The translations under genes and the position numbers were made by a program. A model generated the notes under the pieces. The model was not told the DNA's origin and ran no database searches. It worked only from the letters and a program-made list of their open reading frames with translations. DNA of 64,000 bases from Tenacibaculum tangerinum (GTDB lineage: Bacteria; Bacteroidota; Bacteroidia; Flavobacteriales; Flavobacteriaceae): the NCBI RefSeq assembly GCF_029853675.1, contig NZ_CP122539.1:2561001-2625000 (forward strand), in the 5' to 3' direction. Shown piece after piece: positions 26,168 through 36,442 of this stretch (position 1 is the stretch's first letter; each line of letters begins with the position of its first letter).

Positions 26168-27035
26168 TATTTTCTAAAAATTTAACAATAGCTTTCGCAA
26201 CATTATCTTTTGTATACATTTCAATTCCTTGTAAGCCCGGGGTAGAGTTGACTTCAATTAACAAAGCTCCTCGTTTTGAACGAATCATATCTACACCAGC
26301 AACATCAAGCTTTAAATGCTTAGTCGCTTGAATAGCAATTGCTTCTTCCTCTGGGGTTAACTTTATTTTACAACCACTACCTCCTTTGTGAATGTTAGAG
26401 CGAAAATCACCTTCTACCCCTTTGCGTTTCATACACGAAACAATATTATCTCCTACTACAAAAGCACGAATATCTTCACCATTACTTTCTTTAATAAACT
26501 CTTGTAATAGAATGCTATTACGGGTGCTATGCATGGTGTCGATAATAGAGATAGCAGATTTTTTACTTTCGGCTAAAATCACCCCAGAACCATGGGTTCC
26601 TTCTTGTAGCTTAATAATAACAGGTGCCCCGCCCACCAAATCTATTTGCTCACTAATAGTTTCGGTATTCACAGAAAAGACGGTATGCGGAATCGGAAGT
26701 CCGTGCTGGCTCATTATTTGTAAGGTGCGAACCTTGTTTTGAGCATTTACAATACCTGAATAGCTAGCAGTACTATACTTTCCATTCATTTCAAACTGTT
26801 GTACTACCGCAGTTCCGTGTTTCATGGTAGAAACACCTATTCGAGGAACAATAACATCGGGAATGTCAATAATATCTTTACCTTGATATATAATGGCAGG
26901 CTTGCCATTACTTAGTTTTACAGAACACTCTAAGGGGTTTATAATCGCTACCTCATGTCCACGACGACGTGCTTCCTTGTATATTCTTTGCGTTGAAAAA
27001 ATATGTTCACTAACAGAAAGAATAAAAATAGTCAT
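26148..27035 (-). CDS. rimK: RimK family alpha-L-glutamate ligase (ATP-grasp)
   Basis: A 295-residue ATP-grasp ligase that joins an amino acid, usually glutamate, to a protein or small-molecule carboxyl using ATP. The N-terminal pre-ATP domain (MTIFILSVSEHIF, DIPDVIVPRIGVS) leads to the ATP-grasp core: VIIKLQEGTHGSGVILAES, LLQEFIKESNGEDIRAFVV, GVDMIRSKRGALLIEVNSTPG. Catalytic and Mg2+-binding Glu/Asn are present. RimK modifies ribosomal protein S6 in E. coli; other relatives make polyglutamate or peptides. It is the first gene of a two-gene operon with the M14 enzyme. Confidence 0.85.
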   Translation of the reverse strand: MTIFILSVSEHIFSTQRIYKEARRRGHEVAIINPLECSVKLSNGKPAIIYQGKDIIDIPDVIVPRIGVSTMKHGTAVVQQFEMNGKYSTASYSGIVNAQNKVRTLQIMSQHGLPIPHTVFSVNTETISEQIDLVGGAPVIIKLQEGTHGSGVILAESKKSAISIIDTMHSTRNSILLQEFIKESNGEDIRAFVVGDNIVSCMKRKGVEGDFRSNIHKGGSGCKIKLTPEEEAIAIQATKHLKLDVAGVDMIRSKRGALLIEVNSTPGLQGIEMYTKDNVAKAIVKFLENNVRTKL

Positions 27036-27337
27036 CTACTAAGAATTGAGGTAAAACAAAACTACTAATTTTTTATACATTAAGTGAGCTTTTATGTTTC
27101 TACATCGTTCATATTGAAACTTTTCAGAGATGTTTTTCTGAATGCCTGTTTAATTTTTTTAGAAGCAATTGGTCTTGAAAACTGCATGATGTATTAGAAA
27201 ATCTATTCCGTTTACAGCCCTTATAACGAAGTTCTAATACATAATTCTTATTAAAACACGAATCTGAATATTTTGTTAATTTTTTTGAAATAGCATTAAC
27301 TTACAGTATTTTCACTTCGCCTAAAATAAAACTAACC
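27036..27337. other. Divergent intergenic region
   Basis: About 300 bases separate the divergent rimK and VPS10-like genes. Apart from the promoter at 27284-27314 no coding or structured element is seen. Confidence 0.4.
27284..27314 (+). promoter_or_regulatory. Putative promoter of the VPS10/BNR protein
   Basis: TTTG (27284-27287), exactly 19 bases, then TATTTTCA (27307-27314), which agrees with the first half of TAnnTTTG. The start codon is 24 bases on. Confidence 0.45.
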
Positions 27338-30154
27338 ATGAAAATTCTTACCAAAGCTTTGATCGCTTTATTTCCAATTACGGTAATTGCACAGCAACCT
27401 ACATCCGCAGAAAAAATTCGCAAAGCATTGCAACAAAAAGAGCAGTTAACAGTAACTTCTACCGTAAAAAATATTGCGTTTGAAAGCATAGGGCCTACCA
27501 TCATGAGTGGTCGTGTGGTGGATGTTGATGTAAACCCAGAAAACACTACCGAATTTTATGTAGGATATGCTTCGGGTGGGCTATGGTATACCAACAATAA
27601 CGGAACAACATTTACGCCCGTTTTAGACAGTTCACCTACACAAAATGTAGGAGATATTGCGGTAGACTGGAAAAAAGGAACGCTATGGGTAGGCACAGGA
27701 GAAAACAATTCTTCTCGTTCATCGTACGCAGGAATCGGTATTTTAAAATCTACAGACAAAGGAAAGACCTGGAAAAATATGGGTTTAACTGATTCACATC
27801 ATATTGGTCGTATCTTAATCAATCCCAACAATTCTGATGAGGTAATCGTAGGTGTTATCGGACACCTGTACTCGGCAAACAATGAAAGAGGAATTTTTAA
27901 AACTACCGATGGAGGAAAAACATGGACAAACACCTTATTTATTAACGAAAACACAGGAATTATAGATGTACAATACGCACCCAATAATTTTAACATATTG
28001 TATGCAGCCGCTTGGGAGCGTGAACGTAAAGCTTGGAATTTTGATGGAGACGGAAAAAATTCAGCAATTTATAAATCTAACGATGCAGGAACTACGTGGA
28101 CAAAAATATCGGAAAACAATGGATTTCCAAATGGAGATGGGGTAGGAAGAATAGGCTTAGCAGTGTATGATGAAAATACTGTATATGCTTTTCACGATAG
28201 TCAATTCCGAAGAAAAAAAGACGACAAAAAAGAAGACGATTCTAATGCGTTAACGAAGGAAGATTTTAAAACCATGTCGGTAACGGAGTTTTTAAACCTA
28301 CAAGACAAAAAACTGAATAGCTATTTAAAAATGAATGGTTTTCAAGAAAAATATCGTGCCGAAAATGTGAAACAAATGGTCCGTTCAGGTACGGTAAAAC
28401 CTATCGATTTGGCAAAGTATTTAGAAGATGCCAACGCCTTATTATTTGATACTCCCGTAGTAGGCGCAGAAGTTTTTAAAACCACTAATGGTGGTAAAAC
28501 ATGGAAAAAAACACACCAAGGCTATTTAGACGATTTATATTATTCTTACGGATATTATTTCGGAGAGGTTCGTGTAGACCCACAAGACGAGAACGGGATT
28601 TACGTATTGGGAGTTCCTATCTTAAAATCGAAAGATGGCGGAAAAACATTTACCTCTATCAGTAAAGAAAATGTACATGCCGATCATCAGGCATTGTGGG
28701 TAAACGCTACAAAACAAGGACATTTGATTGATGGAAATGATGGGGGATTAAATATTTCGTACGATGACGGCGAGAGTTGGATAAAGCTCAATCAACCAGC
28801 AGTAGGGCAATTTTACTCGGTATATGCCGACAATCAAAAAAACTACAAAGTGTATGGCGGATTACAAGATAACGGAGTTTGGGTAGCGAATCACAATGCG
28901 AAAATAGATAAGCGTTGGCATCAAACAGGAAAAAACCCTTACGAAAGTATTATGGGCGGTGATGGCATGCAAGTAGCTGTAGATGATAGAAATCCGAATA
29001 TCGTATATACAGGATATCAATTCGGAAATTATTACAGAATCGATAGGGAAAAAGGAAAAAGTACATACATTCAACCAAAACATGAGCTAGGAGAGACCCC
29101 GTACCGATTTAATTGGCAAACCCCAATTCATTTATCGAAACACAATCAAGATATTTTGTATTTAGGCGGAAACAAATTACACCGTTCTCTAAATCAAGGA
29201 AACGATTGGGAAGCTATTTCTAACGATTTAACCCAAGGCGGAAAAAAAGGAAATGTAGCCTACGGAACCTTAACCACCATTTCTGAAAGTCCGTTTCAAT
29301 TTGGTTTGATTTATGTAGGTTCTGATGACGGATTGGTGCATATAACGAAAAACGGGGGTGGAAGCTGGGAGCACATCTCAAATACCTTACCTCAAAACTT
29401 GTGGGTAAGTCGCGTAATTGCTTCAAAACATAAAAAAGAACGCGTGTACGTGACGCTAAACGGATATCGTTTTGACGACTTTACGCCGTATGTGTATCGT
29501 TCTGATGATTACGGAAAGACATGGAAAAATATCAGTAGCACAATACCAATGTCTTCTGTAAATGTAATTAAAGAAGACCCCGAAAAAGAAAACATCCTGT
29601 ATGTAGGAACGGATAACGGTTTGTATGTGTCTTTCAACCAAGGGGCAACATGGGAAGCTTTTAGTAACGGATTGCCCAATGTTGCCGTACACGATTTGGT
29701 AATTCAACCAAGCGCAAAACATTTAATAGTGGGCACACACGGACGCAGTTTATACAAAGCCAACATTGCAGCTTTACAAGAATTTAAAGACAAAGAAGCC
29801 TTGTTTAGCATCGAAAATATGAGAAAGAATGCTTCTTGGGGAAGTACTTGGAGTAAATGGTTAAAACCCAACACGCCAAAACTTACCATTCCGTTTTATG
29901 TAAATAGTAATAGAGAAGTAACACTAAAAATTTATGCTGAAGATGTTTTAGTCAACACGGTAAAAACAGCAGCATCTAAAGGATTTAATGAAGTAGTATA
30001 CGACGTTACTTTTTCAGAAAAAGGCAGAAAAGAGTACCTAAAAGCGCACAAAGACGCGAGTATTAAAAAAGCAAAAAACGACCAATACTACTTACCTAAA
30101 GGAATCTATAAAGTAGTGATGGGAGAATTTAACCAAACATTTGAAATAGAGTAA
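27338..30154 (+). CDS. Exported VPS10/sortilin-like BNR-repeat protein
   Basis: A 938-residue protein with a signal peptide (MKILTKALIALFPITVIA, cleavage before QQP). The body is two stacked beta-propellers built of BNR/Asp-box repeats: STDKGKTWKNM, TTDGGKTWTNT, SNDAGTTWTKI, TTNGGKTWKKT, SKDGGKTFTSI and others, with about 10 in all. Such proteins are annotated as glycosyl hydrolases, sortilin-like receptors or exosialidase-like, but I see no glycosidase catalytic residues. The role is probably binding or turnover of an extracellular polymer. A 70-aa lysine-rich insertion at about 300-370 (KKDDKKEDDSNALTKEDFK) is typical of this Bacteroidetes group. It has no T9SS C-terminal sorting domain of the usual kind. 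Confidence 0.75.
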   Translation: MKILTKALIALFPITVIAQQPTSAEKIRKALQQKEQLTVTSTVKNIAFESIGPTIMSGRVVDVDVNPENTTEFYVGYASGGLWYTNNNGTTFTPVLDSSPTQNVGDIAVDWKKGTLWVGTGENNSSRSSYAGIGILKSTDKGKTWKNMGLTDSHHIGRILINPNNSDEVIVGVIGHLYSANNERGIFKTTDGGKTWTNTLFINENTGIIDVQYAPNNFNILYAAAWERERKAWNFDGDGKNSAIYKSNDAGTTWTKISENNGFPNGDGVGRIGLAVYDENTVYAFHDSQFRRKKDDKKEDDSNALTKEDFKTMSVTEFLNLQDKKLNSYLKMNGFQEKYRAENVKQMVRSGTVKPIDLAKYLEDANALLFDTPVVGAEVFKTTNGGKTWKKTHQGYLDDLYYSYGYYFGEVRVDPQDENGIYVLGVPILKSKDGGKTFTSISKENVHADHQALWVNATKQGHLIDGNDGGLNISYDDGESWIKLNQPAVGQFYSVYADNQKNYKVYGGLQDNGVWVANHNAKIDKRWHQTGKNPYESIMGGDGMQVAVDDRNPNIVYTGYQFGNYYRIDREKGKSTYIQPKHELGETPYRFNWQTPIHLSKHNQDILYLGGNKLHRSLNQGNDWEAISNDLTQGGKKGNVAYGTLTTISESPFQFGLIYVGSDDGLVHITKNGGGSWEHISNTLPQNLWVSRVIASKHKKERVYVTLNGYRFDDFTPYVYRSDDYGKTWKNISSTIPMSSVNVIKEDPEKENILYVGTDNGLYVSFNQGATWEAFSNGLPNVAVHDLVIQPSAKHLIVGTHGRSLYKANIAALQEFKDKEALFSIENMRKNASWGSTWSKWLKPNTPKLTIPFYVNSNREVTLKIYAEDVLVNTVKTAASKGFNEVVYDVTFSEKGRKEYLKAHKDASIKKAKNDQYYLPKGIYKVVMGEFNQTFEIE

Positions 30155-30251
30155 ACTCGTTAAAAGTATCGGAAAACTAAACCTAACTTAGCGGGCAAAC
30201 TGTAACATTTTTGATTTTTTAGACTCTTATACATAAAACAAAGAGTCATTT

Positions 30252-30464
30252 ATGAATAAGCCATTAAACTACACCTGTCCGAAATGTCATAACAATACCT
30301 ACGAAGTAGCAGAAATGAGAGCTACAGGAGGTACCTTGTCTAAAATTTTTGATGTTCAAAACAAAAAATTTACCAGTGTAACCTGCAAAAGATGTAGTTA
30401 TACCGAGTTTTACAAGGCAAAAACAGGGGCATTGAGTAATATTTTTGATTTCTTTACGAGTTAA
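30252..30464 (+). CDS. Zinc-ribbon nucleic-acid-binding-like protein
   Basis: A 70-residue protein with two knuckle pairs, YTCPKCHNN and VTCKRCSYTEFY, 38 residues apart. This is the layout of the YpzJ/COG3478 predicted zinc-ribbon proteins. The middle (GGTLSKIFDVQNKKF) is conserved in the family. Function is unknown; four cysteines indicate one bound zinc. It stands alone after the BNR protein gene. Confidence 0.75.
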   Translation: MNKPLNYTCPKCHNNTYEVAEMRATGGTLSKIFDVQNKKFTSVTCKRCSYTEFYKAKTGALSNIFDFFTS

Positions 30465-30479
30465 AATGAGTCATTGATA

Positions 30480-30737
30480 TCAAAAAAATAAACGAATGAG
30501 TCTGTACAAGGCAACAAAAAAGATGATAACTGCAATAATATCTCTAGAATAGTTTTTGGGGACTTTATTTTCTTTCTTTAATTCTGTTTTATTTTCTGGA
30601 TTAGCTATAAATTTATCGCAATCATGTTCAAAATTAGGTTTTTGATTAGTTAAAGAACACAAAACGATGTTGGTAGCAATATCTAGTTTTCTGTTTTTGC
30701 ATTGTTCGCAATAAATCATTTGTTCAGGATTGTTCAT
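30480..30737 (-). CDS. Cysteine-motif protein with C-terminal membrane helix
   Basis: An 85-residue protein read from the ATG giving MNNPEQMIYCEQCKNRK. The motif C-x2-C-x(17)-CSLTNQKPNFEHDCDKF is recurrent in small Bacteroidetes membrane proteins and probably binds zinc. The C-terminus is a single hydrophobic helix (IIAVIIFFVALYRLIRLFF). It converges on the zinc-ribbon gene with a 15-base gap. Function unknown. Confidence 0.6.
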   Translation of the reverse strand: MNNPEQMIYCEQCKNRKLDIATNIVLCSLTNQKPNFEHDCDKFIANPENKTELKKENKVPKNYSRDIIAVIIFFVALYRLIRLFF

Positions 30738-30776
30738 AGTATTTTTTTGATAAAGGTAAAAAAATAAGTGGAACAT

Positions 30777-31425
30777 AAATTACAGACAAAAACTAATTTT
30801 AAAAAACCTCACAAAAACTTATGTAGTAACCCATATACATCTCATTTAGCTTTTTAGTGAATGCTTAACTGCTATGTTAAAGAAGTTGATACCGCTTATT
30901 TTAATCGCAGCCAATAGACAAGGGTTTAACTACTCTAAGTTTACCTTGAAATTCTTCAATAATTTTTTTGAATACCCAGTACCCTAGTATCGGAGCAGTT
31001 TCATTTAGCAAATGAAGTAAAATCAATTGTTTAACAGCAAAGACTTTGGTTTGAATTTTTCATATCTTTGGTAAGTATAGCATTTCATCACTAGTATTTT
31101 ATGGTAGCAAGCGTGCGAAGTGTAATATACATAAAAGGGGAGGTCAGTTTTTTTGTTAAAGCCTGTTTATGCACGATGTTAGCAAAATGAAGAAGAAATC
31201 TTTAAGGGATAGGTTTCAAAAAATGCGGTGCATTTATTTCCGTAAGAATTCCCTCACTAAAGGTCACAAAATCATTACCACATATTCGAAATAAGGTAAA
31301 ACCTTACAGAAAGAAAGTGAGGTTACCCTATACGATAGGTACGTGTACCTTAGTTTAGAAAAGCATATCATCTGAGAATAAATAAAAAGTAACAGATAAT
31401 TCAAGTCCTGAACGAGTCTAATGAC
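30777..31425. other. Long intergenic region upstream of tamB
   Basis: About 650 bases with no gene of convincing quality. It contains copy B of the dispersed repeat (30919-31001), a perfect -7-like TATCTTTG at 31063-31070 without a -33 partner at the right spacing, and an ORF of 29 codons near 31100 with no features. The tamB promoter is presumably within the last few hundred bases. Confidence 0.4.
30919..31001 (+). repeat. Dispersed intergenic repeat, copy B
   Basis: Begins CAAGGGTTTAAC and ends CGGAGCAGTTT, 83 bases like copy A and roughly 70-75% identical by eye. It keeps TTACCT, GAAATT, TTTTTTTGAAT and the CAGTTT end. Confidence 0.6.
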
Positions 31426-34400
31426 ATGGAAAACAAACCAAAAAAAGAGAAAAGAAAATACCGTTGGTTAAGACGTATTTTAAGAGTAATCTTGGGATTA
31501 CTTCTCATCATTTTTCTAAGTCTTTTATTTCTGAAAAGTCAATGGGGGCAAAGTTTCATTGTTGATAAGATTAGTGACTATATTGCTAAAAAAACAGATG
31601 CCAAAATTGATATTGACCGATTGTTTATCACTTTTGATGGCAATTTACAGTTGGAAAACTTCTTCTTGAAAGACCAAAAAGGCGATACACTTGTGTTTTC
31701 AAAATCCTTGGAAGCCGATTTAGAATTATGGAAAATAATAAAAAACGGCGAAATAGGTGTTGAGATGTTGCATTGGAAAGGTTTACAGGCGAACATTACT
31801 AGAAAAGACAAGGTGAAAGGGTACAATTTTCAATTTTTAATTGATGCTTTTACAACAAAAGATACTATCGTAGTTGCGCAAGACACGATTTCTAAAAGCC
31901 CTCCTAAGGTAAACATTGGTAAATTACGATTTTCAGATATAAACATTGTATTTAAAGATGACGTTATAGGTATTGATAGTGAGATTTATGTAGGGGAATT
32001 TGCAACCCGTTTTAAAACGACAGATATCGAAAAGATGGTATTCAAAGCCTCGGACATGGTGTTGAGCGATTCACGAGTGAAACTTATTAAAAACAAAAAA
32101 GGACAAAATGATGAAAAAGAAGAGAGTCCAAAAACTACCATTTTACCCAAGTTTTCAGCTGAAAGTATTGTATTAACTAACACGGAGTTGTATTACCAAT
32201 CACAGCCTGATAAAATTAGTACAGCTCTTAATTTTTCAGATTTTCAAATAATACAACCGAATTTAAACTTACAGGATAAGGAGATTACTATAAACGATAT
32301 ACTACTCAAAGATTCACAATTCAATGTAGAAACCTCGGCCACAACTAAAGATAGTAGTACTACATCCAAAGCGGAAAATCCACAACCCTTTACATGGCCA
32401 GAAATCACCTTAAACATTGCAAAGATTGATTTTAGTAATAACCAATTTAGCTATCGTGTAGCCAATACGATTTCTAAAGCACCCTCTTTTGATGTTAATA
32501 ACATTAAGTTAAGTGATTTGTCGCTGAACCTCACAGATTTGCTGTTCAAAGAAAAAAAAGCGTCACTAGCACTCAATAAATTTAGATTCAATGAAGCCTC
32601 GGGCCTTAACTTAAAACAGTTCGGTGTAAGCTTAGATATGGATGACAACCACTTACACCTAAACAACCTCAAATTGCAAATGAATAATAATGTAATAGAA
32701 GGAAAAGCAGGTGTAAAATATCCCTCTGTTTCAGCATTTTTGCAAGTACCAGAAAAAGCTATGTACAAGCTGTCCGTTCCTGTTATCCGACTAGACATAG
32801 AAGAGGTATTGGCATTGCAGCCCAAATTAAAAAACAACGACTATTTAAAAACGCTGAGCGAGAAGCCATTATCAGGACAATTGGAAGTTTCTGGAGACCT
32901 TCTTAGGATGCATGTAGAAAACACACAATTAAATTGGGGAGAGAACACACGTATCACAGCTTCTGCGACCATAGAAAATATGATAAGACCGAAGGAGTTA
33001 GAATTTACGATTCCTTCCTTACAAATTTCTTCAACACGTTCAGATTTTTTACAGTTTGCCGATGAAAAGAAGTTGAATATTCGTTTTCCAGATAGCATCT
33101 CTCTTAAAGCAAATGCAAAAGGAACACTGAACAATGTAGTAACAGAAGCAACACTAACCACTACACAAGGTATAGTCAATGCCACTGCTAAACTATCAAA
33201 TCAAAATACCTTTCGTTACGATGCTTCACTTACGACTCATAATGTAGAGTTGGGTACGCTTTTCAACAATCCACAAATAGGTGCTTTAGACCTCAGTTTA
33301 AAATCCAGTGGTAGTGGAAAGAACATAAATAACCTCAATGTATTTTTAGACACAAATATTTCGAAACTAACCCTGAATAACTACAGCATAAAAGACCTTG
33401 CCATCAATGGAAAAATTAAAAGAGGTAAAGGGAAGATAACATCCACATACAAAGATAAAAACCTCAACTTTACGCTAGATTCTTTTGTGGTACTAGACAG
33501 TATAGCGCCAAAAATTAAAGCCGAGCTAAACCTTATTGGAGCCAATTTACAAAGGCTAGGATTAATGCAAAGAGACGTTAAAACAGCGATGAAGATTCAT
33601 GCCAATTTTAAAGGCAACGTAAACGCTTTTGATGCCACTACAAAAATTACCGATGGTACCATCGTGTACGATAACAACACCTATATTTTAGACGATTTTA
33701 ATGCAAGAGCTCATACGACAAAAGACACAACTTCGGTGTTAGTTCGGAATAAAATGTTGAATTTAGATTTAAAATCGAACAGCAATCCGCAAGCATTTAC
33801 CAAAGCACTGAAAAGGCATATCTTAAGTTACTTTTACAGAGACGTTGAAGTATTAGATTCGGTTAAAAACCCTGTAAAGTTACAATTAGAAGGTAAACTA
33901 TCGCAATCACCAGTATTGAAAGATGTTTTTTTCGTAAACGCAAAAGACTTAGATACCATTTCTGTTTTTATAAATTTTGATGAAAAGGCGAGACGTTTTA
34001 AAACCAATATCACCGCACCACACATACAATATGGTAACAATTCTTTAGACAGCTTGGTGTTTGCGATGGATACCAACCCAAAAGATTTTAAGTTTAACTT
34101 AGGAATCAAAGGTGTTACTTCTGGCGTATTTGAGATTCCTACAACAAAGATCACAGGCGAACAAAACAATCACGAACTAGCCCTAAAATTTTTAGCCTAT
34201 ACGGAAGAAGCAAAACTTACCGAAATTAACGCTCAAATTACAGGTAATAGAAAACGTTTGGCGTTGAATATAAATCCAGATAACTTAACCATCAACAAAA
34301 ATAAATGGACCATACCTAAAAATAACGAAATAGTACTATCTAACGAGCAGTTATCATTTCATAATTTTAAAATTTCAAAAGGAAAGCAATCTATTGAATT

Positions 34401-36429
34401 AACCAACCAACTACCTAATATTACGAAACCGCATTCCGCCATAACCTTTGAAAAATTTCAGCTCAGTGAGTTACTTGACTATTTCAATCCGAAAATTCAA
34501 CTCGCAACGGGAGCGTTAAATGGTAGTTTTGTACTCGAAAACACTTCATCAGGAACAGGTATTGTAGCAGATGTAGGCATCACTAATTTTAAACTACTCA
34601 ACACAAATCTAGGTGAATTTAATCTTAGCGGAAACCCACGGTCAGAAAATCATTACACCTTTAACGCGGGGCTTAAAAAAGGAGATGTTGATCTTGATTT
34701 GACAGGTGATTATTTCATCAAAAAGAAAGCATCAGAACTAGATATAGACGTTAACATCAATACTTTTAAGATGAAAGCTCTCAATAGCTTGTCTTTGGGT
34801 AAAATTAAAGAGGGTAATGGTCAGTTTTCAGGAAAGTTCAAAATTTCGGGTACTACATCTGCACCGAAGTACGAAGGCACTTTGGCGTTTAGCGATGCCG
34901 GATTTACACTTACTGCGTTCAATACCCCATTTACAATGGAAGACGAAACCCTAAGTATAGACAATAGTGGTATTGCGATGACGAACTTTACGCTAAAAGA
35001 TGCCAATAGCAATACGCTCGTACTCTCTGGAAAAATTGGAACCGAGAGCTTTATGAATCCAACCTTCGACTTAACATTGAAAGCAACTGATTTTCAAGTG
35101 CTCAATGCCAGTAAAAAAGATAACAATACATTGTATGGTACTGCATTTTTTGATGCAAACGCAACACTAAGCGGTGATTTACAAATTCCGAAATTACGTG
35201 CCGATATCACCGTAGATGAGCGAACAAACCTTACCTACGTACTACCTTCAACAGTAGCCAATATCGAAGAGCGTGATGGGGTAGTGGTATTTGTAAACCG
35301 AGAAAACCCAGACGCTATACTTACACAAACCACAGAAGAAACAGCAACAGTAAAAGGATTTGATATTGCGACAGCATTAAAACTCAATAGAGGTGCAGCA
35401 GCAACAGTAATTATTAACAAAGATACAGGCGATAATTTTAAAGTCGCAGGAGAGGGAGATTTAAACCTAAAAATGTCGCCTAATGGAGCTATCAACCTTT
35501 CAGGAGTTTATGAAGCATCACAAGGGCATTATGAGCTTAATTTGTACAATATTGTAAAGCGAAAATTTTTAATGTCGCCGGGAAGTCGAGTGACTTGGCT
35601 TGGCGATCCTTTTGGTGCAAAACTGGATGTAAGTGCTATCTATAATGTAGAAGCTTCGGCTTCAGGACTCATGGCTTCTCGTGTTTCTAGTGCAGGATCT
35701 TCGGTGCAAAACACCTATAAAACAGTACTGCCATTTAATGTATTCCTGAATATAGACGGTGAGCTATTGCGCCCAAAAATTTCATTTGGTTTAGATATGC
35801 CAGAAGAAGAGCACGGTGCGCTCGGTGGTCAAATATACGCACGCGTTCAGGAGCTGAATCAACAAAAAGCAGAACTCAATCAACAGGTATTTTCTTTATT
35901 ATTATTCAACAGGTTTTATTCAAACTCAGTAAGCGATGGTAGTGCTGGCGGATTTGAAACCTTGGCGCGCAACAATGTGAACGATGCGATATCGCAGCAA
36001 CTCAACCGCTTTTCTGAAAAACTACTAGGCAAATCGGGCATTGAACTCGACTTTGGTATTGACAGTTATACCGATTATCAAGGAAATACCGCCACCGAGC
36101 GGACTCAGTTAGACATTGCCGTTGAGAAAAAATTATTAGACGATAGGCTCATTGTTAGGGTTGGTAGTGAGGTAGATATACAAGGTAGCGACCCCTCTGG
36201 TGAAGCAACGCCGCTTATTGGTAACGTAAGTTTGGAGTACATGCTTTCTGAAGATGGAACTTACCGCCTAAAAGGCTTTAGAAAAAATGAGTTTGAAAAT
36301 GTAATTGATGGGCAAACCATCGTTAGTGGCATAGGCTTGCTATTTACCAAAGAATTTAATCAATTTAAAGAACTTTGGAATAGCCTTTTCAAATCTAAAA
36401 AAGAAAAGAACGCAAACACGAAACAATAA
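31426..36429 (+). CDS. tamB: Translocation and assembly module TamB
   Basis: A 1667-residue envelope-spanning protein of the AsmA/TamB superfamily. A basic N-terminus (KKEKRKYRWLRRILR) precedes one membrane helix (ILGLLLIIFLSLLFL, about 20-36). The rest is a very long periplasmic beta-groove, ending in the DUF490/TamB C-terminal domain (about 1300-1640: GAINLSGVYEASQGHYELNLYNIVKRKF, IGLLFTKEFNQ). Such proteins form a hydrophobic channel for phospholipid transport between the membranes and assist TamA/TamL. It lies 13 bases upstream of its outer-membrane partner. The N-terminus ATG is well placed. Confidence 0.9.
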   Translation: MENKPKKEKRKYRWLRRILRVILGLLLIIFLSLLFLKSQWGQSFIVDKISDYIAKKTDAKIDIDRLFITFDGNLQLENFFLKDQKGDTLVFSKSLEADLELWKIIKNGEIGVEMLHWKGLQANITRKDKVKGYNFQFLIDAFTTKDTIVVAQDTISKSPPKVNIGKLRFSDINIVFKDDVIGIDSEIYVGEFATRFKTTDIEKMVFKASDMVLSDSRVKLIKNKKGQNDEKEESPKTTILPKFSAESIVLTNTELYYQSQPDKISTALNFSDFQIIQPNLNLQDKEITINDILLKDSQFNVETSATTKDSSTTSKAENPQPFTWPEITLNIAKIDFSNNQFSYRVANTISKAPSFDVNNIKLSDLSLNLTDLLFKEKKASLALNKFRFNEASGLNLKQFGVSLDMDDNHLHLNNLKLQMNNNVIEGKAGVKYPSVSAFLQVPEKAMYKLSVPVIRLDIEEVLALQPKLKNNDYLKTLSEKPLSGQLEVSGDLLRMHVENTQLNWGENTRITASATIENMIRPKELEFTIPSLQISSTRSDFLQFADEKKLNIRFPDSISLKANAKGTLNNVVTEATLTTTQGIVNATAKLSNQNTFRYDASLTTHNVELGTLFNNPQIGALDLSLKSSGSGKNINNLNVFLDTNISKLTLNNYSIKDLAINGKIKRGKGKITSTYKDKNLNFTLDSFVVLDSIAPKIKAELNLIGANLQRLGLMQRDVKTAMKIHANFKGNVNAFDATTKITDGTIVYDNNTYILDDFNARAHTTKDTTSVLVRNKMLNLDLKSNSNPQAFTKALKRHILSYFYRDVEVLDSVKNPVKLQLEGKLSQSPVLKDVFFVNAKDLDTISVFINFDEKARRFKTNITAPHIQYGNNSLDSLVFAMDTNPKDFKFNLGIKGVTSGVFEIPTTKITGEQNNHELALKFLAYTEEAKLTEINAQITGNRKRLALNINPDNLTINKNKWTIPKNNEIVLSNEQLSFHNFKISKGKQSIELTNQLPNITKPHSAITFEKFQLSELLDYFNPKIQLATGALNGSFVLENTSSGTGIVADVGITNFKLLNTNLGEFNLSGNPRSENHYTFNAGLKKGDVDLDLTGDYFIKKKASELDIDVNINTFKMKALNSLSLGKIKEGNGQFSGKFKISGTTSAPKYEGTLAFSDAGFTLTAFNTPFTMEDETLSIDNSGIAMTNFTLKDANSNTLVLSGKIGTESFMNPTFDLTLKATDFQVLNASKKDNNTLYGTAFFDANATLSGDLQIPKLRADITVDERTNLTYVLPSTVANIEERDGVVVFVNRENPDAILTQTTEETATVKGFDIATALKLNRGAAATVIINKDTGDNFKVAGEGDLNLKMSPNGAINLSGVYEASQGHYELNLYNIVKRKFLMSPGSRVTWLGDPFGAKLDVSAIYNVEASASGLMASRVSSAGSSVQNTYKTVLPFNVFLNIDGELLRPKISFGLDMPEEEHGALGGQIYARVQELNQQKAELNQQVFSLLLFNRFYSNSVSDGSAGGFETLARNNVNDAISQQLNRFSEKLLGKSGIELDFGIDSYTDYQGNTATERTQLDIAVEKKLLDDRLIVRVGSEVDIQGSDPSGEATPLIGNVSLEYMLSEDGTYRLKGFRKNEFENVIDGQTIVSGIGLLFTKEFNQFKELWNSLFKSKKEKNANTKQ

Positions 36430-36442
36430 AACGCAACTCAAT

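Noticed and set aside
31100..31200. Short ORF upstream of tamB
   Set aside because: About 29 codons with no conserved motif and poor context for translation.
36300..36442. Separate gene between tamB and tamL
   Set aside because: The sequence is the end of tamB and a 13-base gap; the TTG start of tamL is better supported.
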